33,933 nt of DNA, taken from Rhodospirillaceae bacterium (GTDB taxonomy: Bacteria; Pseudomonadota; Alphaproteobacteria; Rhodospirillales; Casp-alpha2). The translations under genes and the position numbers were made by a program. The notes below the pieces were generated by a model. It was given only the letters and a program-made list of their open reading frames with translations, was not told the DNA's origin and made no database searches. Below are positions 20,389-29,442 of the stretch, piece by piece. Positions within the stretch are counted from its first letter, which is position 1. Each line of letters opens with the position of its first letter. The stretch is from NCBI GenBank assembly GCA_018665815.1, contig JABJBP010000095.1, positions 1-33,933 of the forward strand, written 5' to 3'.

Positions 20389-21234
20389 CTAAGTTTCGAG
20401 ATCAAGCCCGATATCAACCGGCGTCAGATACTGCGTGATAGCGCCGACCGAGGCGAAGTCGACGCCGGTTTCGGCGATGGCGCGGATGGTGTCTAGGCGG
20501 ACCCCGCCCGAGGCTTCCAAGGGAACACGTCCAGCCGTGATATCGACGGCCCGGCGCAGCGTGTCTGTGTCCATATTATCGAGCAACAAGCTGTCGGCGC
20601 CGGCCGCGATGGCGTCACGAACCTGATCCAAGGTGTCGCACTCGGCTTGTACCTTGAGGCCCGTATCGGCGGCTATTGCTTGGGTAATGGCCTGGCTGAT
20701 GCCGCCGGCGACGGCGATGTGGTTGTCCTTGATCAAGATGGCGTCATCAAGGCGCATGCGGTGATTGGTGCCGCCGCCGCAGCGCACGGCGTATTTGCTG
20801 AGCGCGCGCAGTCCAGGGATGGTCTTGCGTGTATCCAACAACGTGCACCCCGTGCCGGCAATGGCGTCCACGTAGCGGCGTGTCTCGGTGGCGATGGCGG
20901 AAAGCATGTGCAGGATATTCAACGCCGTGCGTTCCCCGGTGAGGACACTTTCCGCCGGTCCCGCAACCTCTGCGATGATTTGCCCCGGATTAATCCGGTC
21001 GCCATCCGCGACTTGGGGGGTGAATTCAATGAGAGGGTCGACCCGCGCAAACACCGCCGTCGCGACGGGTAGGCCGGCCACGACCATGGGGCTCCGGGCG
21101 CTCAGCACGCCGGCCAGGGGGCGCCCGGCCGGTATTGTCGCACGGGTCGTTACATCGCCCGCGCCGACATCCTCGGCCAGGGCAGCGTCGATAACGGAGT
21201 CATAATCAGCGGGCGACAGTTTGATTTCCGGCAT
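20389..21234 (-). CDS. nadC: Quinolinate phosphoribosyltransferase
   Basis: Converts quinolinate and PRPP to nicotinate mononucleotide and CO2 in de novo NAD synthesis. With the ATG at 21234 it has 281 residues, normal. Conserved blocks are EDVGAGDVTT (21-30), ERTALN (101-106), LLDTRKTIPGLR (132-143), IKDNH (168-172) and EASGGV. I rejected a start 20 codons upstream because it lies inside zapE; the chosen ATG has GAGG 6 bases before it and sits 7 bases after the zapE stop. No nadA or nadB is adjacent. Co-transcription with zapE and the SAF-domain oxidoreductase is likely from spacing. Confidence 0.95.
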   Translation of the reverse strand: MPEIKLSPADYDSVIDAALAEDVGAGDVTTRATIPAGRPLAGVLSARSPMVVAGLPVATAVFARVDPLIEFTPQVADGDRINPGQIIAEVAGPAESVLTGERTALNILHMLSAIATETRRYVDAIAGTGCTLLDTRKTIPGLRALSKYAVRCGGGTNHRMRLDDAILIKDNHIAVAGGISQAITQAIAADTGLKVQAECDTLDQVRDAIAAGADSLLLDNMDTDTLRRAVDITAGRVPLEASGGVRLDTIRAIAETGVDFASVGAITQYLTPVDIGLDLET

Positions 21235-21241
21235 GAGGGCC

Positions 21242-22390
21242 TCAGGTGGCGATGTTGTGCGGCAAGGCCATATAGTCCGGTGACTGCATTTCAATCAACC
21301 GCGAAACGGTGCGCTCAAACTCAAATGCGCCGTCACCTTCCGTGTAAAGTTCCGTCGCCTCTGCAGCGGCGGAACAAATCAATTTAACCTTCGCCTCATA
21401 TAGCGCATCGATCAAGGTGACGAAACGTTTGGCTTCGTTGCGGTTTGCCGGGCTCATCCGAGGCACGTCTTTGATGACCACCGTGTGAAAGGTTTCCGCG
21501 AATGCTAGGTAATCACCGGGGCCGAGCGGTTTCTCGCAAAGCTCGGTAAACGTCGCAAATGCGACACCTTCCGCTGTCTTCGGCATTTCGACATCACGGC
21601 CGTTGACCGTGAAGGTGCGCGGCTTCGCTTCGGCGCCGATCGAAAGTTCCTGGAACGCCTTGTCCAACTTGCCGTCGGCTTCCGGCCCGGAAGGCGTGAT
21701 GAAAATATCCAAAGCTCGCAACCGCTCTAAGCGGTAGTCGGTGCCGTTGTCTAATTCAAAGACTTGGAGTTTTTCTTCCAACATGCCGATGAACGGCAGG
21801 AACAATTCGCGTTGCAGGCCGTCCTTGTAGAGATCCTTCGGATGCCGGTTTGACGTGGTGACGACGACGATGCCGTGCTGAAACAAGGCTTTAAACAGGC
21901 GGCCCAGGATCATCGCGTCGGCGATGTCAGTGACATGAAATTCATCGAAGCAAAGTAGCCAGGCCCGTTCGGCGATAACTTTCGCCAAGGCCGCAACGCC
22001 ATCCGAGCTTTTGTCGACCTTGCCGGCCTTCTGGGCTTCGCGAAAGGCGTGCAGGCGGCGATGAACTTCTTGCATGAAGGCATGGAAATGGACGTGCTGT
22101 TTTTTATCGTCGTTGACGGCGCAGTTGTCGTAAAATAAATCCATCAGCATGGTTTTGCCGCGCCCGACACCGCCGTAAAAATACAGCCCCTGCAGTGGCG
22201 ACATGCGCCGACCGGTAAGTGACAATCTGGCCCGCCAGCCGGTCTTGCCCATCTGTTCGCCATAACTGGGCAGAATGTCATTCAGGGCCTGCAGGCTTTG
22301 CATGGCCTGTTCCTGGATAGGGTCGGGATTGATCGCGCCTGTTGAGATCAGGTTCCGGTAGGCATCCATGGGGGTGGCGGGTGCGGACAC
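21242..22390 (-). CDS. zapE: Cell division protein ZapE (AFG1-like ATPase)
   Basis: AFG1/ZapE-family ATPase. In E. coli ZapE acts on the Z-ring; the mitochondrial relative handles membrane protein turnover. Walker A YFYGGVGRGKTMLMD (P-loop 73-80) and Walker B LLCFDEFHVTD (about 146-156) are clear, and TTSNRHPKDLYKDGLQR is a family segment. I chose GTG at 22390 because AGGAG (22398-22402) is well placed before it; this Shine-Dalgarno overlaps the stop of the upstream gene. The product is then 382 residues. An ATG seven codons later is an alternative. Longer upstream frames overlap the neighbouring CDS. Confidence 0.92.
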   Translation of the reverse strand: MSAPATPMDAYRNLISTGAINPDPIQEQAMQSLQALNDILPSYGEQMGKTGWRARLSLTGRRMSPLQGLYFYGGVGRGKTMLMDLFYDNCAVNDDKKQHVHFHAFMQEVHRRLHAFREAQKAGKVDKSSDGVAALAKVIAERAWLLCFDEFHVTDIADAMILGRLFKALFQHGIVVVTTSNRHPKDLYKDGLQRELFLPFIGMLEEKLQVFELDNGTDYRLERLRALDIFITPSGPEADGKLDKAFQELSIGAEAKPRTFTVNGRDVEMPKTAEGVAFATFTELCEKPLGPGDYLAFAETFHTVVIKDVPRMSPANRNEAKRFVTLIDALYEAKVKLICSAAAEATELYTEGDGAFEFERTVSRLIEMQSPDYMALPHNIAT

Positions 22391-22400
22391 GCGGGCGCTC

Positions 22401-23762
22401 CTAATGCCGGGCCGGGCTGGAAAACTCGGCTTCCATTTCCCGCCGCACACCATAGGAAACGGATCCAGTCAGTTTATCCGTCAAATTCAAATCGTTCCAG
22501 GTGATGACTTGGCCTTCCTTGACGGGCTTTTTCAAGCTCGCGCCGTGCGCCAGTCCAATGGGGACTGCGCCAAGACTAAGCGAATCGCCGGCCACTATCA
22601 GCCGCCCCCAAACCGTATAGCCGCCTTCGCCGTCCAGTTCTTCGCCGGCCTTCAAGTCGCGCTTCGCGGTTGCCGCCACGTCGGCCCGAAAGCCGTCCGG
22701 TGCGCCGGTCGGCAATCCCAGCAGTGCGGCGGAGGCGACAGAGGAGCCCAATTCCAGACCGATCAAATGATAAGGCCGCCAGAGCGCCGAGTAACGGCCG
22801 CTGGCATCGGTGATGAGGCCATAATCAGCGAAACACCGCTCGACGTAATCCGTCGGCGCTTCGAAGGTCACGTATACGCCCCACCGAAGATCGTTTTGGA
22901 TATCAACGCCGTCGCGTCCGCGGCTGGAAATGACCTCAACTTGACCTTTGTGATGCAACACCCCGCCATCGGTTTCGGGGATCAAAGAACCAGCTAGGTC
23001 CTCGGCGGCGCAGGCCGGAAAAGACAATCCCGCCGGCGCGGGCGTGAGCCCCGTTGCATTCGCGACTGCTGCCATTTCGATGCCTGACTTTGTGCCATCC
23101 AGAAACGAATTGAACATCTTGGCGTTCATGCCGCTCTCTTTGGCACGTGCCGCGTCGAGGCCGTAATGGTCCCAAATCGTGTCCGGTGTCGAGGCATGGA
23201 AGGCCGGCATATAAAGCGTGCCTTTGCCGGCGGCAACGACGTCCAGGCCCGATGTTCTAGCCCAGTCGACCATTTCGCAAATCAACGCCGGTTGATCTCC
23301 GTAAGCCAGTGAATACACCACATTGGCGGCTTTGGCGCGCGCTGCCAAAAGAGGCCCCGCCAGGACATCGGCCTCAACATTGACCATGACGATGTGGCGG
23401 CCCCGTTCAATGGCCGCCAAGGCATGGCGGGTTCCGACATCGGGATCGCCGGTCGCCTCAATCACCACGTCCATGCCGCCGGCATTGATGATAGCGTCGG
23501 CATCGTCGGTGACCCAGGTTGTGCCTTCGGCCAGAGCTTTTGCCGCCGACGTCGCTTCATAACGGTGTCTCGGCCAATGCAAGGTGGCGAGGTTTTCTTT
23601 CGCGCGATCGACGTCAAGATCGGCGATGGCTAGGACATGCATGCCCGTCGTCCGCAATGCTTGGGACAGAAACATGGAACCGAACTTACCGGCACCGATG
23701 AGACCGACACGCACGGGCCGCTCGGCCTCGGCGCGGGCCTGCAATAGGCGATGGAGGTTCAT
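22401..23762 (-). CDS. NAD(P)-dependent oxidoreductase with C-terminal SAF domain
   Basis: 453-residue protein with an N-terminal Rossmann fold (GLIGAGKFGSMF, 20-31) resembling homoserine dehydrogenase/Gfo-Idh-MocA enzymes. It has IEATGDPDVGTRHALAAI in the dinucleotide domain and a C-terminal SAF-like domain (about 350-440, KAGEELDGEGGYTVWG and LKKPVKEGQVITWNDL). SAF domains also occur in sialate synthase and FlgA/CpaB, so relatives are sometimes mislabelled FlgA. The true substrate is unknown; no aspartate-pathway gene is adjacent. The ATG at 23762 was chosen because the family fold begins 19 residues later. Divergent from the sterol-desaturase-like gene and probably first in a unit with zapE and nadC. 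Confidence 0.8.
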   Translation of the reverse strand: MNLHRLLQARAEAERPVRVGLIGAGKFGSMFLSQALRTTGMHVLAIADLDVDRAKENLATLHWPRHRYEATSAAKALAEGTTWVTDDADAIINAGGMDVVIEATGDPDVGTRHALAAIERGRHIVMVNVEADVLAGPLLAARAKAANVVYSLAYGDQPALICEMVDWARTSGLDVVAAGKGTLYMPAFHASTPDTIWDHYGLDAARAKESGMNAKMFNSFLDGTKSGIEMAAVANATGLTPAPAGLSFPACAAEDLAGSLIPETDGGVLHHKGQVEVISSRGRDGVDIQNDLRWGVYVTFEAPTDYVERCFADYGLITDASGRYSALWRPYHLIGLELGSSVASAALLGLPTGAPDGFRADVAATAKRDLKAGEELDGEGGYTVWGRLIVAGDSLSLGAVPIGLAHGASLKKPVKEGQVITWNDLNLTDKLTGSVSYGVRREMEAEFSSPARH

Positions 23763-23915
23763 GGGGCGAGAGTCCCCTCTGTGACATTGTTCATGACGCC
23801 GAAACCTGCAATTCGATACAGGCAAGCGATATTCATATATACAGGAAGTCTCCGGACGGTCGATACATTAACACCGGCCGGCGACGAACGGTTGGTTGGG
23901 TGGCGGACGATCACG

Positions 23916-24704
23916 ATGGAATTCCTTCTCGAACACGAACCGCAAATCCGACTCGGGGCCTTCTTGGGCACGCTTAGCGTCATGGTCTTATGGGAATTTC
24001 TAGGGCCACGTCTGACCATACCGCGCCGCCGCCGCTGGCCGGCGAATATTTCCATCGTCGTGGTAAATACTGTGCTGGTCAGGCTAATTTTTCCGATATT
24101 GCCAATCGGTGCCGCTGTCCATGCCCACACCCAAGGATGGGGCGTGCTCAATCAAATTGATCTGCCCGGTGTTGCGGCGGTCATCATCGCGGTGGCGGCG
24201 CTCGATTTAGCCATTTACGGCCAACATATTCTGTTTCACAAAATCCCCATTCTTTGGCGCTTGCACCGAATGCATCATGCTGACACCGGGTTCGATGCGA
24301 CCACCGGCGTGCGCTTTCATCCCATAGAAATCGTGCTCTCGATTGCCATCAAGATGGGGTTTGTCATTGTCATTGGCGCGCCGGCGGCGGCCGTGATGAT
24401 CTTTGAAGTGCTGCTCAGCGCGGCCTCGGTGTTTAATCACGCCAACGTTAATCTTACCGGCGCCGCCGACCGCACACTGCGCTTGATTGTCGTGACCCCC
24501 GACATGCACCGGGTCCATCATTCATCGGCGCGCACCGAAACCGACAGCAATTTCGGCTTCAATGTGCCGTGGTGGGATCATGTGTTCGGGACCTATCGTG
24601 ATCAACCGGATTTAGGCCACGACGGCATGCAAATCGGCCTGCCGGAATTTCGTGATGCCGATGAGCAGCGCCTCGACAAGTTGATGACGCAGCCGTTCCG
24701 ATAA
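23916..24704 (+). CDS. Fatty acid hydroxylase/sterol desaturase superfamily protein
   Basis: 262-residue membrane di-iron protein. The histidine boxes of the superfamily are complete: H104xxxH108 (HILFH), H117xxHH121 (HRMHH), H198xxHH202 (HRVHH), with accessory H135 and H175. Three to four hydrophobic segments surround them. Such proteins hydroxylate or desaturate lipid chains or isoprenoids; the substrate is not readable here. The ATG at 23916 was chosen as the first Met before the conserved region. An in-frame upstream ATG at 23793 would give an unconserved extension in the divergent promoter region. The gene ends 16 bases before the convergent PaiB-like gene. Confidence 0.85.
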   Translation: MEFLLEHEPQIRLGAFLGTLSVMVLWEFLGPRLTIPRRRRWPANISIVVVNTVLVRLIFPILPIGAAVHAHTQGWGVLNQIDLPGVAAVIIAVAALDLAIYGQHILFHKIPILWRLHRMHHADTGFDATTGVRFHPIEIVLSIAIKMGFVIVIGAPAAAVMIFEVLLSAASVFNHANVNLTGAADRTLRLIVVTPDMHRVHHSSARTETDSNFGFNVPWWDHVFGTYRDQPDLGHDGMQIGLPEFRDADEQRLDKLMTQPFR

Positions 24705-24720
24705 GACGTTGCCTGGTCGC

Positions 24721-25347
24721 TTACTCCGCCTTCACGCGCGCTTCCATTTCAGCGGCAACCATCTCGGCTTCGCCACCACCCAGCGCACGCACACCGTTGG
24801 CGGCCCCCCGGGCGTCTTCGGCGGGGCGGTTTTGGCTCATTTTGAATTTACCCTCCAGGCGATCAATGGTCATCTCAAACGCGACGATGCCCTTGATCTG
24901 GGCGGCGATCGCATCCTTTGACAATCGGTCCATGGACCAGTTGCCTGTGGCGTCGCTTTCATTGGCGCTGACCAGACGCCAAAGAATATCAGTGGTCTCG
25001 CCGGCGTCTTCGATGAAGCGGGGGCGCCCGTAAGCGTGGACGGTGGCGTAATTCCATGTCGGTACCAGGCCGTCGTTGGCATACCAGTTGGGCGAGATAT
25101 AGGCGTGCGGCCCTTGGAAAACGGCCATGGCCTCGGTTTCGCCGTCGAACTGGCGCCAGTGGTCATTGGCCCGTGCCACGTGGCCCAGCAGGCGGCCATT
25201 GGCGCCGTCGGATTCTACGTGGAGCGGAATATGTGTGCCCACGGGCGCGCCGTCGCGCGCCGTGACCAGCAGGGCGAAACTGAAGTTTCGCATCAGGCCC
25301 TGGAGGATTTCCGGATCGTCCTCATTGAAATGCTTCGGTGTATACAT
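24721..25347 (-). CDS. PaiB-type FMN-binding protein
   Basis: 208-residue protein of the PaiB family (FMN-binding split-barrel fold), annotated as FMN-binding negative transcriptional regulator after Bacillus PaiB. Family marks are the N-terminus MYTPKHFNEDDPEIL, HIPLHVE (about 39-45), HVARANDHWR (about 56-65), FQGPHAYISPNWY (about 77-89) and VPTWNYATVHAYG (about 94-106). No helix-turn-helix is evident, so a regulatory role is by family name only; an enzymatic or heme/flavin-binding role is equally possible. The C-terminal 35 residues are charged and Ala-rich. Divergent from the DUF6494 gene. Confidence 0.86.
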   Translation of the reverse strand: MYTPKHFNEDDPEILQGLMRNFSFALLVTARDGAPVGTHIPLHVESDGANGRLLGHVARANDHWRQFDGETEAMAVFQGPHAYISPNWYANDGLVPTWNYATVHAYGRPRFIEDAGETTDILWRLVSANESDATGNWSMDRLSKDAIAAQIKGIVAFEMTIDRLEGKFKMSQNRPAEDARGAANGVRALGGGEAEMVAAEMEARVKAE

Positions 25348-25388
25348 GGCGGTAGTCTCCGTCGGCGTCTGGCGTTGCGGTGTAATCG

Positions 25389-25417
25389 TTGCCGGGTGAG
25401 GGTGGCACCCCTATATA
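25389..25417 (+). promoter_or_regulatory. Candidate sigma70 promoter for the DUF6494 gene
   Basis: TTGCCG (25389-25394), a 17-base spacer and TATATA (25412-25417) make a plausible promoter 70 bases before the chosen start. It would give a leader of about 60 bases that contains the 9-bp inverted repeat described separately. Confidence 0.45.
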
Positions 25418-25436
25418 TGTGGCCGAAACCTAATCG

Positions 25437-25466
25437 CCAATCGGCCCTATGAGAAGAGCCGATTGG
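25437..25466 (+). promoter_or_regulatory. 9-bp inverted repeat in the DUF6494 leader
   Basis: CCAATCGGC (25437-25445) and GCCGATTGG (25458-25466) are exact reverse complements around a 12-base loop. The stem ends 9 bases before the AGGAGG ribosome-binding site (25476-25481). It could act as an RNA hairpin affecting translation or as a DNA operator; the sequence cannot distinguish these. Confidence 0.4.
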
Positions 25467-25486
25467 AATTATATCAGGAGGCCATT

Positions 25487-25693
25487 TTGGACGAAGACGT
25501 ATTCAACATGCAGATACGGAAATTCTTGAAGAATGTCGGCGTTACCTCACAGCGCGAAATCGAAGGCGCTATCCGCGCCGCTATCGACGACGGCCGGTTG
25601 AGCGGCGACGGCTCGGTCAAGGCGAAGGTGACCTTACAGATTGAAGAGCTGGGGCTGAGTACCGATATCAACGGCGAGATTGATCTCGCCTAA
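25487..25693 (+). CDS. DUF6494 family small protein
   Basis: Small acidic cytoplasmic protein, 68 residues from the chosen start. It contains EDVFNMQIRKFLKNVGVT near the N-terminus and SQREIEGAIRAAIDDGRL in the middle, a pattern I associate with the DUF6494 family found in alphaproteobacteria; function unknown. The start is TTG at 25487, because a perfect AGGAGG lies 5 bases before it and the protein then begins at the conserved DEDVFNM. An upstream in-frame TTG at 25463 would place the Shine-Dalgarno inside the gene. It has its own likely promoter, leader hairpin and strong terminator, so it is a single-gene unit. Confidence 0.78.
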   Translation: MDEDVFNMQIRKFLKNVGVTSQREIEGAIRAAIDDGRLSGDGSVKAKVTLQIEELGLSTDINGEIDLA

Positions 25694-25694
25694 T

Positions 25695-25724
25695 AAAAAG
25701 GCCGCCATTTTTGGCGGCCTTTTT
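25695..25724. terminator. Bidirectional rho-independent terminator
   Basis: Perfect 12-bp stem AAAAAGGCCGCC (25695-25706) and GGCGGCCTTTTT (25713-25724) with loop ATTTTT. T-runs lie at the 3' side in both directions, so it can end the DUF6494 transcript (plus) and the sdh transcript (minus, sdhB stop at 25746). Confidence 0.92.
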
Positions 25725-25745
25725 AATTCTCATGCGTCCTGAAAA

Positions 25746-26522
25746 TTACATCCGCTGAAAAATTGATTCCTTGATCTTGCCGATGGCTTGACCGGGATTG
25801 AGATTTTTCGGACACGTATTGGTGCAATTCATGATCGTGTGACAGCGGAACAGGCGGAAACCGTCATTTAGGCTGTCGAGGCGCTTGCCGGTGGCCTCGT
25901 CGCGTGAATCGGCGATCCAGCGGTAGGCCTGCAGCAACACCGCCGGTCCCATATACCGGTCACCATTCCACCAGTAGCTCGGGCAGCTGGTCTGGCAACA
26001 AAAGCACAAAATGCATTCCCACAAGCCATCAAGCTTGGCGCGCTCTTCCTTGCTTTGCAGGCGCTCGCGGTTGGGCGCCGGAGTATCGGCTTGCAGCCAG
26101 GGCTCAATGCTCCGGTATTGTGAATAGGGCCCGTTCAGGTCCGGCACCAAATCCTTGATCACCGGCATATGCGGCAGCGGATAGACTTTTACGTCACCGC
26201 TGATCTCGGTGATCGGCTTGGTACAGGCCAGCGTGTTGGTGCCGTCGATGTTAAACGCGCAAGATCCGCAAACCCCTTCGCGGCAGGACCGCCGAAAGGT
26301 CAGGGTCGAATCGATCTCATTCTTGATCTTGATCAACGCATCCAGAATCATTGGGCCGCATTTATCAAGATCGACCGAGAACGTATCGATGCGCGGATTG
26401 TCACCCGAGTCCGGATCATATCGGTAGACGTGGAATTTCTTGACGTTGACCGCACCGGCGTCGGCCGGAAATGTTTTGCCGGTGGTCGGTTTTGAATTCG
26501 CGGGAAGTGTCAGTTCTACCAT
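25746..26522 (-). CDS. sdhB: Succinate dehydrogenase iron-sulfur subunit
   Basis: Electron-transfer subunit of complex II. All cluster ligands are present: 2Fe-2S by C80, C85, C88 and C100 ([12 protein letters not shown]); 4Fe-4S by C170, C173, C176 and C237; 3Fe-4S by C180, C227 and C233. The 258-residue length is normal. The ATG follows the sdhA stop by one base. It is the last gene of sdhCDAB, 22 bases before the bidirectional terminator. Confidence 0.98.
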   Translation of the reverse strand: MVELTLPANSKPTTGKTFPADAGAVNVKKFHVYRYDPDSGDNPRIDTFSVDLDKCGPMILDALIKIKNEIDSTLTFRRSCREGVCGSCAFNIDGTNTLACTKPITEISGDVKVYPLPHMPVIKDLVPDLNGPYSQYRSIEPWLQADTPAPNRERLQSKEERAKLDGLWECILCFCCQTSCPSYWWNGDRYMGPAVLLQAYRWIADSRDEATGKRLDSLNDGFRLFRCHTIMNCTNTCPKNLNPGQAIGKIKESIFQRM

Positions 26523-26523
26523 T

Positions 26524-28314
26524 TTAATACACCCGTTCCTTGGGCTCGATGTAATCGACTTCGTCGGTCAGCGTGTAGGCGTGGACCGGGCGGTAATCGA
26601 GGGTCACCTTGCCGTCATCGTCGATCCAGGCCAGCGTGTGCTTCATCCAGTTCTCATCGTCGCGGTCCGGATAATCTTCGTGGGCATGCGCACCACGGCT
26701 TTCGTGGCGGGCCTCGGCGGAATGCAGGGTGGTCACGGCGTTGATCATCAGGTTTTCAAGTTCCAATGTTTCCACCAGATCCGAGTTCCAGATCATCGAC
26801 GTATCCGTAACCTGAACGTCGGACAGGCCGCCCCACACTTCGTCGATTAATTTGACGCCTTCGGACAGCACTTCTGAGGTCCGGAACACGGCCGCGTTAT
26901 TCTGCATAATCCGCTGCATCTGCAGGCGCAATTCGCTGGTCTTGGTGCCACCCTTGGCGTGGCGCAATCGGTCGAACCGGTCCAAGGCCTTATCGGCGCA
27001 GCCTTCGCGGTAAGGCCTGAGCGGTGTGCCCGGTTTGACGAGTTCTTGCGCGCGAATGCCGGCAGCACGGCCGAAGACAACCAGATCAAGCAATGAATTG
27101 GTGCCCAGCCGGTTGGCGCCGTGAACGGAAGCACACGCACATTCACCGACGGCCATCAGGCCTGACGCAACGGCGTCGGGATTATCCGATGTCGGGTTCA
27201 GCACTTCGGTCGTATGGTTGGTCGGGATGCCGCCCATGTTGTAGTGCACGGTCGGCAACACCGGGATCGGTTCTTGGGTGGCGTCGACGCCGGCGAAAAT
27301 ACGTGCTGATTCGGTAATTCCTGGCAGCCGTTCATGCAGCAACGCCGCATCCAGATGCTCAAGATGCAGGTTGATGTGATCGCCTTCCGCGCCGATGCCG
27401 CGCTTTTCACGGATTTCCACGGTCATCGATCGGCTGACCACATCGCGGCTGGCCAAATCTTTTGCTGTCGGCGCATAGCGTTCCATGAAACGTTCGCCTT
27501 CGGAATTCGTCAAATACCCTCCTTCGCCGCGGGCACCTTCGGTAATCAAACAGCCCGAGCCGTAAATGCCGGTTGGGTGGAATTGCACGAATTCCTGATC
27601 CTGCAACGGCAAGCCGGCGCGCGCGATCATGCCGTGGCCGTCGCCGGTGCAAGTATGCGCCGACGTAGCGGAAAAATACGACCGTCCATAGCCACCCGAC
27701 GCAAAGACAATCTGATGGCCGCGGAAGGCATGAATGGTGCCGTCGTCCAGGTTCCAGGCAAGGACCCCTTCGCAGGTGCCGTCGTCGCCCATGATCAGGT
27801 CAATGGCGAAATATTCGACGTAAAATTCGGCCTCATGCTTCAAGGACTGCTGATAAAGTGTGTGCAGCATAGCGTGACCGGTACGGTCGGCGGCAGCGCA
27901 GGCGCGTTGCACCGGGGCTTCGCCGAAATTCCGCATATGGCCGCCGAAGGGGCGCTGGTAAATTTTGCCTTCGTCATTGCGCGAAAACGGCATGCCGAAA
28001 TGTTCAAGTTCTATGATCGATGGCACCGCTTCACGGCACATATATTCAATGGCGTCTTGGTCACCCAACCAGTCGGCGCCCTTGACGGTGTCGTACATAT
28101 GCCATTCCCAATGATCCTCGGCCATGTTGCCAAGTGACGCACTGATACCGCCCTGGGCCGCGACCGTGTGCGATCGCGTCGGGAATACCTTGGTGATACA
28201 TGCCGTCTTCAGGCCGGCCGCGGCCATGCCTAGTGTGGCCCGCAGGCCCGCGCCGCCGGCGCCGACAACGACGACCTCGTATTTATGGTCGATAACTTCA
28301 TATGCCTTGGACAT
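26524..28314 (-). CDS. sdhA: Succinate dehydrogenase flavoprotein subunit
   Basis: Catalytic subunit of complex II, oxidising succinate to fumarate on the cytoplasmic side. It is 596 residues, normal. FAD motif [12 protein letters not shown] (15-26) and the covalent FAD attachment H49 in [11 protein letters not shown] are present. So are [24 protein letters not shown] and the active-site segment [20 protein letters not shown]. The C-terminal domain is complete. It starts 5 bases after the sdhD stop. Confidence 0.98.
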   Translation of the reverse strand: MSKAYEVIDHKYEVVVVGAGGAGLRATLGMAAAGLKTACITKVFPTRSHTVAAQGGISASLGNMAEDHWEWHMYDTVKGADWLGDQDAIEYMCREAVPSIIELEHFGMPFSRNDEGKIYQRPFGGHMRNFGEAPVQRACAAADRTGHAMLHTLYQQSLKHEAEFYVEYFAIDLIMGDDGTCEGVLAWNLDDGTIHAFRGHQIVFASGGYGRSYFSATSAHTCTGDGHGMIARAGLPLQDQEFVQFHPTGIYGSGCLITEGARGEGGYLTNSEGERFMERYAPTAKDLASRDVVSRSMTVEIREKRGIGAEGDHINLHLEHLDAALLHERLPGITESARIFAGVDATQEPIPVLPTVHYNMGGIPTNHTTEVLNPTSDNPDAVASGLMAVGECACASVHGANRLGTNSLLDLVVFGRAAGIRAQELVKPGTPLRPYREGCADKALDRFDRLRHAKGGTKTSELRLQMQRIMQNNAAVFRTSEVLSEGVKLIDEVWGGLSDVQVTDTSMIWNSDLVETLELENLMINAVTTLHSAEARHESRGAHAHEDYPDRDDENWMKHTLAWIDDDGKVTLDYRPVHAYTLTDEVDYIEPKERVY

Positions 28315-28319
28315 GCGGG

Positions 28320-28700
28320 TCAGCCTTCGAAAGTTAGTCTGAGGACGGCGAAGGCCGAACAGGCGCCAAGCAGCAGTGCGCCGCCTTTGACGAGAAGCAG
28401 AGACGTCACCTTGACGCTTTCCTTATGGATGTAATCCTCAATCACCACCTGCAGGCCGAGCTGGCCATGATGAAACATGCAGATGATCAGCAAAATCAGC
28501 AGCACTGGATTGTAATGTGCGCCGACCCAGGCTTTGACGGTCGCCAGATCGGCGCTGGCCAGGGCGACGGCGTAGAAGACGAACCACAAGACCAGCGGGA
28601 TCAGTGCAATGCCGGTCAGCCGTTGGACCCACCAATGATGAATGCCGTCGTTCGACGAGCCGAGCCCGCGGACCCGGGCTAAGGGAGAGCGCATTTCCAT
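28320..28700 (-). CDS. sdhD: Succinate dehydrogenase membrane anchor SdhD
   Basis: Small membrane anchor that helps hold heme b and the quinone site. With ATG 28700 it has 126 residues and three hydrophobic helices (about 30-50, 63-85, 98-122). The family motif [13 protein letters not shown] (78-90) supplies the likely heme ligand H78 and the Asp-Tyr of the quinone region. The ATG shares its first base with the sdhC stop (TGATG), with GGAGG 6 bases upstream. An ATG two codons later and a longer frame overlapping sdhC are less likely. Confidence 0.93.
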   Translation of the reverse strand: MEMRSPLARVRGLGSSNDGIHHWWVQRLTGIALIPLVLWFVFYAVALASADLATVKAWVGAHYNPVLLILLIICMFHHGQLGLQVVIEDYIHKESVKVTSLLLVKGGALLLGACSAFAVLRLTFEG

Positions 28701-29095
28701 CAGTTGCCTCCCGCCGCAGCGTAGGCGACAACCAAGGTGAGAACCGTCATGGAGATGGCGAATACCATGGTCAGCCAACCGCTGGTGCGGAGCTTGTCGA
28801 GCTCATATCCCCAACCGATATCCCAGCCTAGATGCCGGACACCGTTGCCGAGGTGAAAGAACAATGAAAACGTCATGCCCCAGAGTACCAATTGTCCGAA
28901 CCATGACCCAAGCAACCCCTGTGCGGGCGCAAAGGCATCGGGGCCGTAAGTTGCGGCCATGATCCAATAGGAAAAAAGCACGGCACCTGCGGTCAAGGCG
29001 ACACCTGTCGCGCGGTGGGTGATCGACAATATGGATGTGATCTGCGGCCGGTAAACCTGCAGGTGCGGCGAGAGGGGCCGGTTCGATTGCGCCAT
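28700..29095 (-). CDS. sdhC: Succinate dehydrogenase cytochrome b556 subunit SdhC
   Basis: Cytochrome b subunit of complex II. The start ATG 29095 gives 131 residues beginning MAQSNRPLSPHLQVYRPQ; GAGG lies 7 bases upstream, while the ATG at 29101 is too close to it. Family marks are RPLSPHLQVYRPQITSILSI (6-25), HRATGVAL (27-34), and HLGNGVRHLGWD (81-92) with probable heme ligand H81. Three hydrophobic helices are visible. It is the first gene of sdhCDAB, so the operon promoter lies to the right of it. Confidence 0.95.
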   Translation of the reverse strand: MAQSNRPLSPHLQVYRPQITSILSITHRATGVALTAGAVLFSYWIMAATYGPDAFAPAQGLLGSWFGQLVLWGMTFSLFFHLGNGVRHLGWDIGWGYELDKLRTSGWLTMVFAISMTVLTLVVAYAAAGGN

Positions 29096-29219
29096 GGCCA
29101 TGCCTCTTAATAGTGAAGAACCCCAGGCCGCCTCATCGGACAGCCTTAAAAGCATACGTTAACGCAGGTTTCCGCCAAGTCAACGATGGTTCAGGCCAAA
29201 GTAAAAGTGCGCCAGTTGG

Positions 29220-29247
29220 AATATTGTATACCACCAATCGCAATATT
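29220..29247. promoter_or_regulatory. AATATTG inverted repeat upstream of sdhC
   Basis: AATATTG (29220-29226) and CAATATT (29241-29247) are exact reverse complements with a 14-base spacer, 125 bases before the sdhC ATG. The spacer and flanks include a TATACAAT sequence on the minus strand that could be an sdh -10, without a good -35. It may be a regulator site for sdhCDAB or part of the AT-rich section of an origin. Confidence 0.35.
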
Positions 29248-29267
29248 TATTATTCGAATTACCGTGT

Positions 29268-29442
29268 TGTGTATCTTGCGATGTTTGTCGGATTTTCGCA
29301 TACGTCCGCAATGGCTTTGAGATTTCGCTCGGCCAGCGCGGTTGGCGCGAGTGATTTGAAATTACAGGGCTTTTTTAAATCAATCATAAACCCTGTGCGA
29401 AACCTGTGGATAGGTTGTGAAAACTCTGGGTGGTTATACACA
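29268..29442. other. DnaA-box cluster with AT-rich tracts, candidate replication origin
   Basis: TTATACACA at 29434-29442 is a perfect TTATNCACA DnaA box. TGTGGATAG at 29405-29413 is the complement of CTATCCACA (8 of 9 to consensus), and TGTGTATCT at 29268-29276 matches 7 of 9. AT-rich tracts lie at about 29240-29265 and 29370-29390; the latter is enclosed by the inverted repeat ACAGGG (29364-29369) and CCCTGT (29391-29396). Most genes to the left are transcribed leftward, as expected if forks leave from here. The usual alphaproteobacterial origin neighbours (hemE, parAB, gidA, dnaA) are absent, so this remains a candidate only. Confidence 0.3.

Noticed and set aside
21235-21294. N-terminal extension of nadC by 20 codons
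   Set aside because: It lies inside zapE and is not conserved; the internal ATG has its own Shine-Dalgarno.
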